The notes: a model not told the origin generated them from the letters alone. A DNA stretch of 64,000 nt from Eutreptiella sp. 'Long Island Sound 2002' (GCA_964036045.1 OZ038392.1:19544612-19608611), one strand, 5' to 3'. Counted from the first letter of the stretch, positions 52,360 to 64,000 are shown. Made by a program: numbers and translations.

Positions 52360-55300
52360 TCGTCTCTGGTTCCTATGACGGGAACACCTTCGTGCAGAGG
52401 GTGCTGGACCACCTATCCAGCCAGGACGAGCCAATCGGGGGTAGCCCGGCCACCTACGGCGATCTATTCCGAGGCAAGACCAGAGATGGCCCTTTGGGCT
52501 ACCTGGGAAGACCACCTGAGCCGAAAGCGAGCGGGGTCGCTACCCCTCAAGTAAACTCCGTGGTTCAAGTGCCCGGAAAAGCCAAGGCGGAGTCCGATGA
52601 CTGCCCCAAGATCCAGGCGTTGAGGGCCAGGCTGAAGCAGAAGTATGGCGAGACCTTCTTCAGCGGAAAACCTGTGTTCCCCCCACCGGTGCGTGGACCG
52701 TATGGCGAGGCCAAGATACGACTGAAGCAGGATACCCGTGTGTATCGGCACCGGGAGTTTGCCCTGAGGGGCGAGAGGAAAGAGGCCATGGAGAAGATCC
52801 TCCGTGACTTCATCCAGAGAGGCTGGCTTGAGCCGTGCCACTCCGAGTGGGCCTCTCCCTGCTTCGTCGTCCCCAAGAAGGTTGCCGGTGAGTGGCGGCT
52901 CGTGGTCGACTACCGCGGCCTGAACGCCCAAACGCAGCACGACAGCTATAGGCTGCCCCTTATTGAGGACATGCTGCAAAAGCAACACCGGCGGAGGATC
53001 TTCACGGTGATTGACCTGAAACATGGTTATCATCAGATGCTTCTCGCCGAAGAGTCCCGTGCCTGCACAGCCATGAGCACCCCACTTGGACCTCTCCAGT
53101 GGAAGGTGATGCCCATGGGCGCTACCAACGGCAATGCAGCTTTTCAGCGGATGCTGGAGAACCTGCTTGAGCCGGTGCGCGACTGTGCGGACCCCTTCGT
53201 GGACGACGTGATCATCGCGTCCGGGGACCCCAGCATGAGCTACGAGGAGCTCCTGGAGGCACACGACAGGGACGTCACTCGAGTGCTGGACCTTCTGGTT
53301 CGGCACAAACTCACGGGCAGCAGTGACAAGGCCACCATTGCGGTAAGCGAGGTGGTCTTCGCTGGCCACGTAGTCGGGAACGGGCAGCGAAAGCCCATAC
53401 CTGGCAAGGTGGCTGCGATTGAGCACTGGGAAAAGCCCAAGACGGTCTCTGAGCTACGGGCGTATCTGGGGTTCTGCAATTACTACTCGGGGTATATCAA
53501 AATGTATGCCGAGTATGCAGCCCCCATGACGACCATGCTCAAGGGCAACCGAGAGGAGACCAAGAAGGGGTCCAAGAAGGCTCTCGCGCTGCTATCCGCA
53601 GTGGGTCTGCACCTCGTGGATCCCGACCGAGGGTTCGTCCTGCGCACCGACGCTTCCGACTACGCCATTGGCGCCGTGTTGGAGCAAGTGCTTGACGACG
53701 GGAGGCACGTGCCCGTGGCCTTCTGGAGCCGAGTCCTGGCGGAAGGCCAGAGACGGACGTGGACGCCCTGTGAAAAGGAGGCGTATGCCATCGTCATGGC
53801 TCTCAGGAAATGGGCTGGGTACATAGCCCTCCATCCCGTCACCGTCTGCACCGACCATCAGAGTCTGCAGTCGTGGCACAAGGAGCACGTGGACACCCCC
53901 TCAGGTCCCGCCTCCCGACGGGCAAGATGGCACGAGACCTTGGCCAAGTTCGACCTTACGGTTGTTTATATTCCTGGAAAGGATAACACCGTGGCGGACT
54001 GTCTCAGTAGGTGGGCCTATCCCGCCAGCAAGGGCATGCAGGACATCTCTGCCCATGGCGATGAGGCTGAGACCGCTGAAGCCAAGAGGATCATTAAAAT
54101 GGAGCGCCTGATGGAGGAGGAGGGTGCTAAATGCTTCGTCGTCATGGCTGCGGATGCCCCCCTCGCAACGAGGGTGAGCAGAGCGGTCAGAGTACTCGCC
54201 CCTGAGGAAGCTGAGTCCGACAAGCACCTCTTCCCGGAGTCTTGCCTCCAGGACGACTGGACTGACGATTACGCCAAGTCTGAGGCCTTTGCGGCCGAGT
54301 ATAGGGCTGTGACCGACCCTGACGACGGGCAGAAGTGGCCAAAGGGGCTGACCGAGGAAGATGGCAAGCTCTACCGGAATGGTAAGCTGCTAGTACCGGA
54401 GTCCCGGGTGCTTGAGCTTTGTGAAGCTTGGCACCACCACATGCTGCACCCAGGGGTCAAGAAGCAAGCCCTTGACATGCAGCGCCGGTTCGAGATCGAC
54501 CACATCGTTCTCTACACCGCCATCAAGAAGGTCAGGAAGGGTTGTTCGGTCTGCAAGGCCTGCAATCCCGACAACCGGAAAGTCAAGGGGGAACCCCAAT
54601 GGACCCCGGTTCCTGACCAGCCCATGGAGAGCGTGGCCATGGACGTCTTCTCCATGCCCGAAGTGCACATTGGCAAGGAGATCTTTGACTGTGTGGTTCT
54701 CTGTGTGGACCGCCACAGCGGCTACGTTGTAGCCGTTCCGGCACGCAAAAAGGGGTTGCTTGCCAGAGAAGTGGCAGTCATGATGATTCGTCATTGGCTG
54801 ACCGTCTTTGACATCCCCCGCACCATTTGCAGTGACCGGGGGCCCCAGTTTACTGGTGGCTGGTTCAAGGCTATGTGTTCCCTCATGGGGATACGTCATG
54901 CCAAGAGCGTCGCCTATCTCAGCCGGTCTAACGGCCGTGCTGAAGTGGCTGGACGGCAGCTGTTCGAGAAGCTGCGCAAGATCCACATCACCAATCCACG
55001 GCGGAACTGGTTTGAGGAGATGTGGCCTGCTCTGAAGGCCCATCATGACACCCCCACTCCGGGTGGTTTGTCCCCTCACCAGATTCTGTTTGGCAGGGAC
55101 CCCCTGGGTAGGGGACTTCCCTTGTCTGGTGATGGCATGGCCATGGATGCCAAGGAGTTCTTCGCGCGGCAAGAGCAAACGGCGCGGGACATCCGCCAGC
55201 AGCTCGAGAAGGAGCATGCTGAGCGTCAGAAGTCCGCCCCGAGCTCGACAGCGCAGAAGTTCAGGGTGGGAGACCCGGTGTGGGTGATCAGACCCCGCCC

Positions 55301-55754
55301 TATGGGCACCCACCGCACCAAAACCTGGTTCACACCCGGCGAGGTGGTCCGCAGGATTGGTGAGGACACCTACCGCATCAAGGTGGGTCACGGACAGTTC
55401 CGGGAGCGCCACGAGAGTCAACTCCGTGTGCGGGAACCCGACCTCCGTGGCCAACATGTGTCCCTGAGCTATGCCGCACATGAGGCTGACTCGGATGATG
55501 ACTATGCTGAGCAGGACGACTATACTGTCGAGAAGATCCTGGCTCAGCGTCCGAAAGCCTCGGCACCCGGAGGTCTGGAGTTCAAGGTTCGTTGGCGAGG
55601 CTATGGGCCGTCCCACGACACCTGGGAACCCGTCTCCTCGTTCGTGCCGCGGGTCAATACTCCCTTCATGGAGTACATCCGCAAGCACAAGACCAAGATC
55701 CACGTTTCGGACTTGGCAGCACTCACCCGGGCGATTGCAGCCAGGAGTGCCTGA
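52360..55754 (+). pseudogene. pol: Element C2 Pol, RT to chromodomain, in shifted frame
   Basis: The frame is open from the frameshift to the stop at 55752-55754. It contains RT (VIDLKHGYHQMLL, FVDDVIIA), RNase H, integrase (CSVCKAC, SDRGPQFTGG, NGRAEVAG) and the chromodomain (YTVEKILAQRP, VRWRGYGPSHDTWEP). A 45-bp in-frame deletion near 53588 removes 15 residues (VWTPESDRAFEGMKQ in C1) between RT and RNase H. Codon 54112-54114 region is open where C1 has its TAG, so the long RT-to-integrase frame here shows the ancestral state of that site. Confidence 0.8.
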
Positions 55755-57213
55755 TCAGCGCCCTGAGCTCTCCCCTGATGCGTTTTGAGCGCTTGTGAGG
55801 CCGACGAATCGTCCCTTACTTGCTTGCTCTCTTCCATCTTTCGGTGACAGAGTGGCCATATACCCCCCCCTGCTGAATCCAGAGGAGGATGGCCCCTCTC
55901 TTCTTCTATTCGTCACTCACCCCCCCTGCTGAATCCTTGGGAAACCAGGTAGGGCGACTGACCTTCATTATTCTGAGCTCTTGGGGCCTTGAAGCCCATA
56001 CGACGTTGCGCAACGGATGCCGCTGTCATCGGCATTGCGAATTTTTGGTGTGTGGTATGGTTCCATGGCACTTGCGGAATCCAGACCAGTCGATGTGTGT
56101 CTCGAGACTATATATGGCCTGAACTCAGGCATTTTCTTTTCCACCCTCCTGCGTTGCCTTATCCTGACCGTGGCGTGGTTTGGCGCTCTGTCCAGAGCGT
56201 GTTTACACGCCTATTTACCCAGATTGTTGCTTGTTTTTCTGCCCTCCAGGATATGTGCATCTGTATGTTAAGTGTCGTCAGCCCATCGCGGAGGGATGGA
56301 CTGTTTTTCACCACGAATCGGGATACAAAGGCGCCTTGAGTCGCCGTGTACATGTTCATACAGCCTGGTCCAGCCTGGACCAGTACCCGAATACAGATTC
56401 TACTGTTTGAGTGCCCGTGATACCGTGTTGCCCTATTCGCTGTGATGTGTGGAGATCCTGATGGCGCCAGGCGGGAAGCCCAGTTGCCTGACTACACTCC
56501 CAGCGGTCCGCCACTGTCAGTCCCAGTGTGAGCCTACCGATTCGCAGACGCACTTGCATTCGGATGGCGGCCTCCGGTGCTCCTGACCTCGGTCAGTCTG
56601 CCTGGGAAACTGGTGGTTTGAGGAGTCGACGCCTCCGCCCACACTGCATGAGGACTCCCTCATGTATGGCCTTCGTGGCAGTAGGGCGAGGGAAAAGACG
56701 GCCTTGATGCCCGATCCCTTCAGGAGGAGTTCCCTTAAGATCTGGGGTTCTTAAGGAGTTCGAATATGGCACTCTGGACTCGCGTCGTATGGATATGGAC
56801 ATGGTGCGCCCGAGGAAGGACCCGTGGGGACTCTCCCCAGTCGGCGGGCCTTGGGAAGCTTGGGGTAGCCTGATGGATCTTTGTGGTCGCTCTCGACCTG
56901 TGGGACCACCTCGGTCGTCGTGTGTCGCCTATGTTGGCCGTGTATGCCACTGCCACTGTGGTGGTGACCGTAGCAGCCGGCACCCGGTGCGCCTGGTATT
57001 GGTTAACGGGTCCTTTGGATGCCAAACAATCGCCGCCAGGACCCGGGACTTGATACTTGATACTATACATGTGCTACGAGCTTATACAACATCATACCTA
57101 TCTTACTGTGACTCACTGAAGTGAGGATGTGACACCCCCCCCCTTTCAGGAAGTGGTCCTGGGTACCCGCTGCCATGCGTGGGTGTTATCGAGCCCCCCC
57201 CAGGGTTCGCTCT
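55755..57213 (+). other. C2 3' noncoding region
   Basis: Counterpart of 39975-41425 in C1, with the same inverted repeat CTGGTCCAG/CTGGACCAG (near 56368) and a shorter poly-C run near 57134. No gene is supported. Confidence 0.6.
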
Positions 57214-57224
57214 AAGGAGGGGGG
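57214..57224 (+). promoter_or_regulatory. Polypurine tract of C2
   Basis: AAGGAGGGGGG immediately before TGAAGCGG of the 3' LTR, identical to the C1 tract. Confidence 0.8.
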
Positions 57225-60174
57225 TGAAGCGGTACCCAGAACCCCATGGCCAGGTCACGGCATACAACCGGTCTCCGGTCCACTAACCCCACGTACGGAA
57301 GGCTGTTCCGTGCCGTAAAGCCCCGCATCGGCAACCGATGCACCGCCAGCGGAGATTTGTGTATCAGAATATCAGGAATCAACAGGGTTTTATTTTCATA
57401 TTGTTTCCGTCAATTTTTACGCTTCCGTTCTGATACTCACTGTTTTGACTGCTGGCGGTTGGTTCGCGACTTTACCGTAACCGCCAGATTAACTGTTTAT
57501 AATGGAAATTTTAACGCAATCCGTCACGAAGGCTCCAAAGCCTTCAGGAACTGCATGGACGCTTCCGCAATTTTCACATCTTACACACGCAACCTTAATC
57601 CGAATTTTTCAGGATGTCGAAATCGGATTTTCGACTTCGACATCCCCGCACTTGATTTGACCTCTTTCAAGTGGACCTACGTGCTTCCCTATGCACGAAT
57701 CAACTTCCCTTTTATCCTGTCCTCCATTTGTCTTAAAGATATGGGCAAAACAAAGTTGATTCGTGAGGCCACTTGTGAAGGTCATATCTCGTGTTGCTTG
57801 CGAGGATTGACAATAAGGAAACGTGGGATGTATTCACAATACTCCCGACGTAATTAGGGAAGCATTATATGCCTTGCGTCTCCACACGTGCGCGCTAGTG
57901 TAATGGATCATGGTCAAGAGGGTAGAGTTTGCGTTGTAACTCTATGGCCATGATATTGCGTGCGTTAAGATAACTTTCGAGTGTAGCGCGCAAGTGTTGG
58001 TGTTGCATAGGAACTCTCCTTGAGTTCCTATGAGCGATTGACACAAAGTTATGCCCTTGGAGGGGCATGACATATCGTGGTGGGAGCTACCTTTTTGGGC
58101 AATATGTGGTATGTGCCATGTGTTGTGTTGCGTGCCCATTTGGCGGGTCCATTGCTCCATACCGAACCCGCCAATGGACCTCATATTGTGCAAGCCCCTT
58201 CTCCATACTCCCTACGGTTAATTGCAAGCCTAACGTTCGTGAAGGGAAGCTTGTGTGGTGATCCCAAAGCGATGCGTTGGGAGCAAGGTGTGTGTTTTGC
58301 AATTTTCCGTATTTTCATGTGCCCACTTGGGAAGTAGCGCTCGTAACCTTTCAAGGCGCCCCAAGTGGAGCACATATGTGGGATCGTAGGTCATTGGTGT
58401 CAAGTCATTGTGTGTAGAAGGATTAAGTGATTGCACGATCCAAGCCGAAGATATTATAATATAATTGTGCACCTCTCAAGGCACTTTTGTGTGTGCTTGT
58501 GCCAATTTTGCCATTTTTGGCCCGTCCTGATGTCAAGTGGCGACCGTGTATCTCAACGTTGCGCTCAATTGACATCATGACCCAAGTATGATATGAGGGT
58601 ACATACTTCGGTGCCCAACATATCTTGGACCCGGCGAATAACTCCTCTTAGGCTTGGCATACCGTGGCCGCCATGTTGGCGATTTGGGACTATCCCAAAT
58701 CATGGGCTCACTTGGCGACCCTGCCATACCCAATATCGGAGGAGCTGGGCGACGCCCAAAAGATATGTTGGACCAACATGACTTGATACCAATCCTATGG
58801 CACACTCCGGTCCAAGTCGGGCATGTGCCTCATTTGCCCCAACCATGAGTGTGCGCATTTTTGGCCATTTTGAGCTATTTTCCACTTTTGCTGCCCGCCG
58901 TGCACTATGTTCTAACCCTCGTGCACGCCGGACGCATGGACCAATGGACCATATATGACATGGGTGTTATGGGTAATGGTCCCCATGGTCGACACACCAC
59001 GTGGGCGAAGCAGGGCCACCTTCGTTGAGGCGCTAGCCCAAAGTGAGTGTGGGCAAGTTTGCAATTTTGGCATTTGTGGACCCAATTGGGATCGTCACCA
59101 CGCCGAGTGGCATGGAGATTTTCCAGAGCCAAGGGCATGGGAGTCTCCATTGGACTCCCGGTGGATCGCGTATGGAATGGCGGATCTGATCTCCAAGCCG
59201 GCGTGGAGATATACTATTGGGGGCACACCGAATTTTGGCTCATTTCAAGCAGCCAAAATGACCCCATTTTGGGACCCCAATTTCCCCCTTCCGTGTGGTC
59301 AATTGGCGGCCCCATTCCTCTTTGCCCACAGGGAGCCCGGACCTAATTTCAAGTTGTACACTCAGATATAAGTCCTAGGTCCTGCCTCCTACCCTGTGAG
59401 CCATTGGCCTTACCTTGGCCGGGCGAGCCACGCGTGGGAATGACGCCAATTTTGGTGATTTTGGCATCATGACCCCACTTGACTCATCTGTGTTGCCCTG
59501 ATGCCGGAACCTCAGAGGGAACCAGGTTGGGTGAGGGCTCCAGGGAGTTCGTACTCGAAGGGCATAGGGTCAGTTGCCTCGTCCCTACCTCTGGCGGGTC
59601 CGGACGAGGGGTCAATTTCTGGGGATTTTTGAGTTAATTTCAGTTTGGGCTGAAACAGCCCATTTTCAGCTACCAACTCCTGGGTGATAATGGCGGGGCC
59701 ATATCTCTGGCTCAGAGAGGAGTTGGGACCTGCTGCTAAGGGAGCATAGGGAGCTACTGTCGGTCGACCTTGGAGCCCCTGGGTACCCAGAAAATCGCCT
59801 GTGGCTAGGCGGGACACCTCTCCCAATGGCAGGGTTTCAGGGTCCGGACTGAGCAGGGCATGGGTTGTGTTTGAGCCCCCGCCCCCACCAGCCACTGAGA
59901 GGGTCGGACCTGGGATTGGGATACAAGTTAGGATAGAGTGTCTATTGTCCTGTGATGCACTTACCCCAGTCCAGTCTTAACCCCATGTGTACATATCCTG
60001 ATGTGTTGCTGTACATACTTTCGTTCCCTCATTTCAGAGTGGCAAGGATTCTGAAACGCTTTGTCACATGACACGAGCGTATTGATGCCCTTGTGAGCGT
60101 AGTGCCTTGCCTGCCTGCTCACCTGTGCGTGTCACCGCAGCGTCCCGTGGCCGGCCCCCCACGGGAACGCGTCA
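57225..60174 (+). repeat. C2 3' LTR
   Basis: 2950 bp, TG...CA, matching the split C2 5' LTR. It carries the C2-specific CACGTACGGAAGGCTG variant near its start and the same set of hairpins as the other C LTRs. Confidence 0.85.
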
Positions 60175-60178
60175 GCAC
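60175..60178. repeat. Target-site duplication of element C2, right copy
   Basis: GCAC, matching 26048-26051. Confidence 0.85.
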
Positions 60179-62818
60179 GACCACCCGGCGATCAGCCCAG
60201 GCGACACCAGGGCGCTGAGCGTGGACCAACTGACCCCCAGCCACCCCGACGTCCGGTGGCACTCCGCCGACCTCAACGCGGGGTGGCTCAGCCCCACCGG
60301 ATACTACTGGATCCCGGAGGCCTGGGGCCACACCTCTTCCGACGCGTCCGGGGGCGGACCCTGCAAACACGGCACCAGCGTCGCTCTCGCCGCCGACCTC
60401 ACCCGCACGTGGGCAGTGGCCATCTCGGGCACGGTGCCCGACGGGGAGGGGGTGGCCGCCTCCCTCCCCCTACAATACGGTGCCCACCGACCATGGGTCC
60501 ACACGGTGGACGCCGAAGTCATCCTCCACCTCCTGCGGCACGCAGATCGCGAGCGGACCACGGGGGTCCCCGCAGGCGCAGCGAAGGTGGTCAACCAGAT
60601 GCCCCTGAGGTGGCTCCGGGACAGCCTGTGCGCGCGAGGGCAACACGCCGGGCACCCGTTCCGGTACGTCCGAGCCACCTCGCACCACAGTGACGCCCTA
60701 CTGCACAAGGCGGACTGGGCGGCGTCCCAGGACACCGTCCTGCAGAACACGCCCCCGGACCCTGGCCAAGCCCAGCTCATTGTCGCCGGCCGTGACGGCC
60801 ATCTCGATCTACGGCCCCCCACGATGCGGGTGCTCGGCGAGGTCGCGCAGCGGGCGCAGACGGACCATGCGCTGACGCACCGGGGACAGACACCTTTGGA
60901 TGCGGCCTACGCCACGGCCTATGCCAACGCTCGGGACCTCACCGCGACGGCCACCAACCGCCGGGCGCTGCGGGCCCGAGACGGCCACACGCCGGTGCAG
61001 CGCAGGCTCCGCGTCCGTAAGGAGCGGCTCTCCGGCGTCGCCATCGTCCCACAACCGTGCCTTTTATGCGGCGGCCCGGAGGAGACCCCGGTGCACATGC
61101 ACGTGGGATGCGCCCACTCACAGCTCCTCTGGCCCCACTACTGCCAGGCGGTACACGGGGCGGCCCGCCACCTCCCACCCGGGGACAAAGCCCTGTGGGT
61201 GGCCTCGTGGCGCTCCGCAGGCGCCACATGGACGGAGGTATTCTGCTCCGGACTGGTGCCCGAGGACGCGGAGGCGCAGCTCCGCGCCATAGCCCGATAC
61301 GACCCGCCGGGAGGGACCTCTGTGGACGATTTCCTCCACCACATGCTCCGGCTTGGGGACTTCGCATGGGGGCTTCGCAACCACTGGCTGGAGCAACTCC
61401 TCCGCGAGCCTCAGAGCGCGGCGGCCCGGGCACACCGGTGGCTCACTGCGGCGGAGGGCGACCACCCTCCCCCTCCCCCGCGCCCTGACAAGGACTTCGT
61501 AGCCTCCCTCCGTGTCGTGAATGGCACTCTGGAGTGCCCGCCCCAAGAGGGCCCCCAACCGTACCAGGACCTGCCGGGGGGGTTCTCGAGGCACCTACAA
61601 GACGCCCTCTTCCCACCGTGGATCATCAGGCGCGGCTCCATGACCGCGTGGGAGGCGCGCATCGTGGGTGAGGAATGGGCGCGCGAGTGGAGCCGGTGGT
61701 GCGCCGCCACGCGCGCCCCGGAGACCCCTGCGCAACGATACGCCGCCATCCCGCTTAAGGGATGGGGGCCGGACACCCGGCCGAGACCCACCGCGATCCG
61801 CGGGGCGGGACCTGACCACCTGTGGGACGCGGCGACGCGAGAATGGCTGCAGGCGGCCCCGGGGCCGCAAACGGGATGGACTGGGGACGTGTCCTCACTC
61901 GTCAGGACACCCGTCCCGCCCCGCATCGTCCTTCACGCCGCCAACGTACTCCGGGCTACGGAGATACACACGTGGGGACACGCCGCGGCCACCATCCGGT
62001 GGCACCCCCCAGAGGACGGGGCCGCCCAGCTCGCCGTGGCGCACTTCAAAGCTGGGGGGCCGGTATACGACGACGCCGTGTCCCGGCTGGGCGACACCCA
62101 GGGGCCCTTGCTCCTCATGCTCCCCACCTGCATTGCAGCCGTGCTGCGCCAGGAGCTAGACGGCTGCGAAGGGCTGCGAGTGGGATGGGAGGCAGTTGCG
62201 GACGGCACCCCGCTGGCCCTCCTCCACCAAGACACCGCGAAATGTTGCCGATGGGATGCGCTGACGCCCCACCTCACCGGGCGCCACGTGTACATGGCAA
62301 GCCCCCCCCAGGGGCAACCCCGCCCGGCGTGGGACGACCTCATCGCCGCCTTCCACGACCACGGGATCCTCCCCGACGACAGGTGGCAGGAGGTCCAGCT
62401 GAAGACGCTTGGCAAGGACTACCGGCGCCGCGTCCGCGCCCGCCTGCTGGAGATCCGGGACCCCCTCCGACAGAGGTGGGACGACCTCTGGCTCCGCCAT
62501 CTCGACCCTTGGTCGCCGCCCTCCCACCTCCCGCACACCTGCCGACTCTGCGGGGAATGTGACACGGTGTCCTCCGCAGCGTCGACAGGCGCCAACAGGT
62601 GCGCGCGGTGCGCCCAGGTGGCGGCGTGCCCCTGGCCCGAACCTCCCGCAGGCCCGCGCAGGCGCACAGAGGAGGAGGCCCTGCACCGGCGCATCGAGGG
62701 GGCACACACCCCCTCACACGAACGAGCGGGCCCCGCGGGCGCTGCCCTTCTGTGGATCCACGTGCACCTGCGGGACCCCACATCCGTTGCGCACCTGTCA
62801 CACGTGTTCGCGCCCTAA
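60179..62818 (+). pseudogene. RNase H/zinc-finger retroelement ORF, 3' part, split by element C2
   Basis: This 880-codon frame continues exactly where 24900-26051 is cut, and ends at TAA 62816-62818. Apparent RNase H signatures appear in order: SSDASGGG (about 60340), DGEGVAA, VHTVDAEV, and RATSHHSDALLHKADWAA (about 60670-60720). About 115 residues on is a zinc motif CLLCGGPEETPVHMHVGC (CX2CX9HX4C spacing approximate), as in LINE-type proteins. Some 570 further residues end with a second Cys cluster CRLCGECDT ... CARC. The C-terminal domain is not recognised. The frame itself has no stop, so only the C2 insertion and the upstream lesions inactivate it. Confidence 0.6.
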
Positions 62819-62857
62819 TCCCCACCCGCCGCCGCTCTTTGCAGAGCTCGCAGCACC

Positions 62858-63472
62858 ATGCCACGCCGACGGGGGGATGGGCCGGGACACACCAGGGCCC
62901 GCCCCAAAGCGCAGGAGGCGGCCATGCGGGGCCTGGTGGCGGACGCGGTGGCGGAGGCACACGAAGCGCACGCTGCCGCACGGTGTGACCTGACGGGCAG
63001 TGCGAGGGCTTTCCTCAACGAGACCGCCCTCCTGGCCGTCCGCACCCTGAACAGAGCGGGGAACCGTACGCTGCTCCCGGCAATGCACCGGATCGTGAAC
63101 GCCGTCCAGCTGGGGCTCATCAGCCCGGAGGCGGCCCTCTACGGGCACTGGATGGAGTGGCGCGAGTCCGATCGGTCGGGCCGGCCCCTGTCCAGGGAAG
63201 ACACCCTGCGGCTGACGGGAGCAGGGTCTGCCATGTCCCTCCGCAGCAGCGCCCCAGCCCTGCTGCACGCCCTCAGGACGCGCTACCCCGGGGACGCGGC
63301 CCCGTACCTGAACCAGGCGCGGGCCACGTACCCGGGGGGAGTGTCCGAGCTGGATGCGGCGCTCCACCTTCTACACCCACCGGACGAGGACCTGGAGGTG
63401 GGCGAGATCACGGTGTTCGCCGAAGGCGCGGACGAGGCGTCCGCCCGCCCCCGGCCGACCGACCCGGTGTAG
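62858..63472 (+). CDS. Hypothetical 204-residue protein downstream of the RNase H ORF
   Basis: ATG 62858 begins 39 bases after the preceding stop and in the same frame. TAG ends it at 63470-63472. The protein is Ala/Arg-rich and predicted mostly helical by eye (AMRGLVADAVAEAHEAHAAA, FLNETALLAVRTLNRAG), with a MEWRESD segment and an acidic C-terminal part. No motif or family is recognised. CTCTTTGCAG just before the ATG resembles a splice acceptor, so it could be an exon. It may belong to the same retroelement or be a chance frame in GC-rich DNA. Confidence 0.4.
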   Translation: MPRRRGDGPGHTRARPKAQEAAMRGLVADAVAEAHEAHAAARCDLTGSARAFLNETALLAVRTLNRAGNRTLLPAMHRIVNAVQLGLISPEAALYGHWMEWRESDRSGRPLSREDTLRLTGAGSAMSLRSSAPALLHALRTRYPGDAAPYLNQARATYPGGVSELDAALHLLHPPDEDLEVGEITVFAEGADEASARPRPTDPV

Positions 63473-64000
63473 GACGGCACCAGGCCTACCCCCCCGTACG
63501 CCATCGTATGCGAGGCGTTCCCCAGGGAGCCCACTTGGTGCCCCGCCCTCCCGCCGGCGACGCACGCGCCCCGTGGCTGGGCTAACCCAGACCTGTCCCC
63601 CCCCCTCTCCAGAACCAGGGGTGCCCACCACAGGGGGCAGGTCCTCTGGCAAGAGTGCCCTGGCACCCCCCTGCTCCTCCTCGTCGTTGCGACCCGCGGG
63701 GACCCGGGGCGGATCCTGGGGATCACCCCCACCCACCTCTATGGGGCAACACCAGTACCCCGCCCCCCCCTCCCGGCGCCCGCGGCGCGGGACGGAGTAC
63801 ACACCTTCCTGCGAACACAGGAGGTCACCGCCATTACGGGGGTCCACCTGGTGCGGCTCCCCCCGACACCACTCGACCACCCCCGGGGGCCCAGGGCCCT
63901 GGGCCCCGCCCCAGACTGGGAGCTATGGCGCGACGCGTGGGCCGCCTGGCTCCCCCGCCTCCCCTCCCAATGCCGGTGGATGGCCGCCGGCCCCCGGCCG
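63473..64000 (+). other. Open frame continuing past a TAG and off the window edge
   Basis: The frame of the preceding two ORFs stays open from 63473 to the window end. It contains hydrophobic, protein-like stretches (LLLLVVATRGDPGRILGI, TFLRTQEVTAITGVHLVRL, DWELWRDAWAAWL) but has no Met near its start. It could be a further coding segment or chance openness at high GC. Confidence 0.3.

Larger units (their letters stand above)
26052..60174 (+). mobile_element. Element C2: about 17-kb Ty3/gypsy chromovirus, host of C1
   Basis: Without the nested C1, C2 is about 17.0 kb: a split 5' LTR (26052-27284 plus 44386-46101), an 11.1-kb interior (46102-57224) and a 3' LTR (57225-60174). LTR ends are TGAAGCG...CGCGTCA, imperfect inverted repeats. 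Its two LTRs share variants absent from C1, such as CCCCACGTACGGAAGGCTG near the 5' end, which proves the pairing. Target-site duplication is GCAC. The interior encodes gag and pol but carries a nonsense codon, a 356-bp inversion, a frameshift and a 45-bp deletion. Confidence 0.9.

Noticed and set aside
928-54200. An altered genetic code with TGA or TAG read as sense
   Set aside because: Long frames such as C1 gag (1436 codons) contain no internal stops. At lesion sites the sister copies have ordinary sense codons (TGG, GAG), so point mutation explains them.
61057-61488. Overlapping frames within the right-hand RNase H ORF
   Set aside because: They are Gly/Arg/Pro-rich shadows of the 60179-62818 frame, which alone carries RNase H and zinc motifs.

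Overview
The window looks like eukaryotic nuclear DNA made almost entirely of nested transposable elements. I see no bacterial operons, ribosome-binding sites, rRNA, clear functional tRNA genes or CRISPR arrays. Coding stretches are GC-rich. LTR and DNA-transposon stretches are AT-richer. The Ty3/gypsy polyproteins resemble those of large TE-rich protist or algal genomes (dinoflagellate or green-algal type). That guess is of low confidence because no host gene is recognisable.

Layout. (1) 1-5040, minus strand: a non-LTR-type element with reverse transcriptase, RNase H and a Cys/His motif, cut off at its 5' end near 5040. (2) About 5040-24900: element A, an old Ty3/gypsy chromovirus on the minus strand with many lesions. 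It is interrupted by a hAT-like DNA transposon (8475-10102, 8-bp target-site duplication) and by element B (13114-24490, plus strand). B is a related chromovirus with 798-bp LTRs, inserted in the gag of A with a GTTAG duplication. (3) About 24900-26051 and 60179-62818: one long plus-strand RNase H/zinc-finger reading frame split by element C2. (4) 26052-60174: C2, a roughly 17-kb Ty3/gypsy element with about 2.95-kb LTRs and a GCAC duplication. Its own 5' LTR is split by C1 (27285-44381), a second 17-kb member of the same family with a TTAT duplication. (5) 62858-64000: one small ORF of unknown function and an open frame that runs off the window.

Shared logic. In A, B and C, gag and pol lie in the same frame, separated by one stop codon. 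No Met codon precedes the protease active site, so pol is most simply made by stop-codon readthrough. All three families end pol with a chromodomain, which usually directs integration to marked heterochromatin. This fits B landing in a relative (A) and C1 landing in its own family (C2).

History read from the nesting: A and the RNase H ORF are oldest. hAT and B entered A. C2 entered the ORF, and C1 entered C2. C1 is the most intact copy, with a single nonsense codon between RNase H and integrase. C2 carries a 356-bp inversion in gag, a premature stop, a frameshift and a 45-bp deletion. B has nearly identical LTRs but a pol broken at four places.
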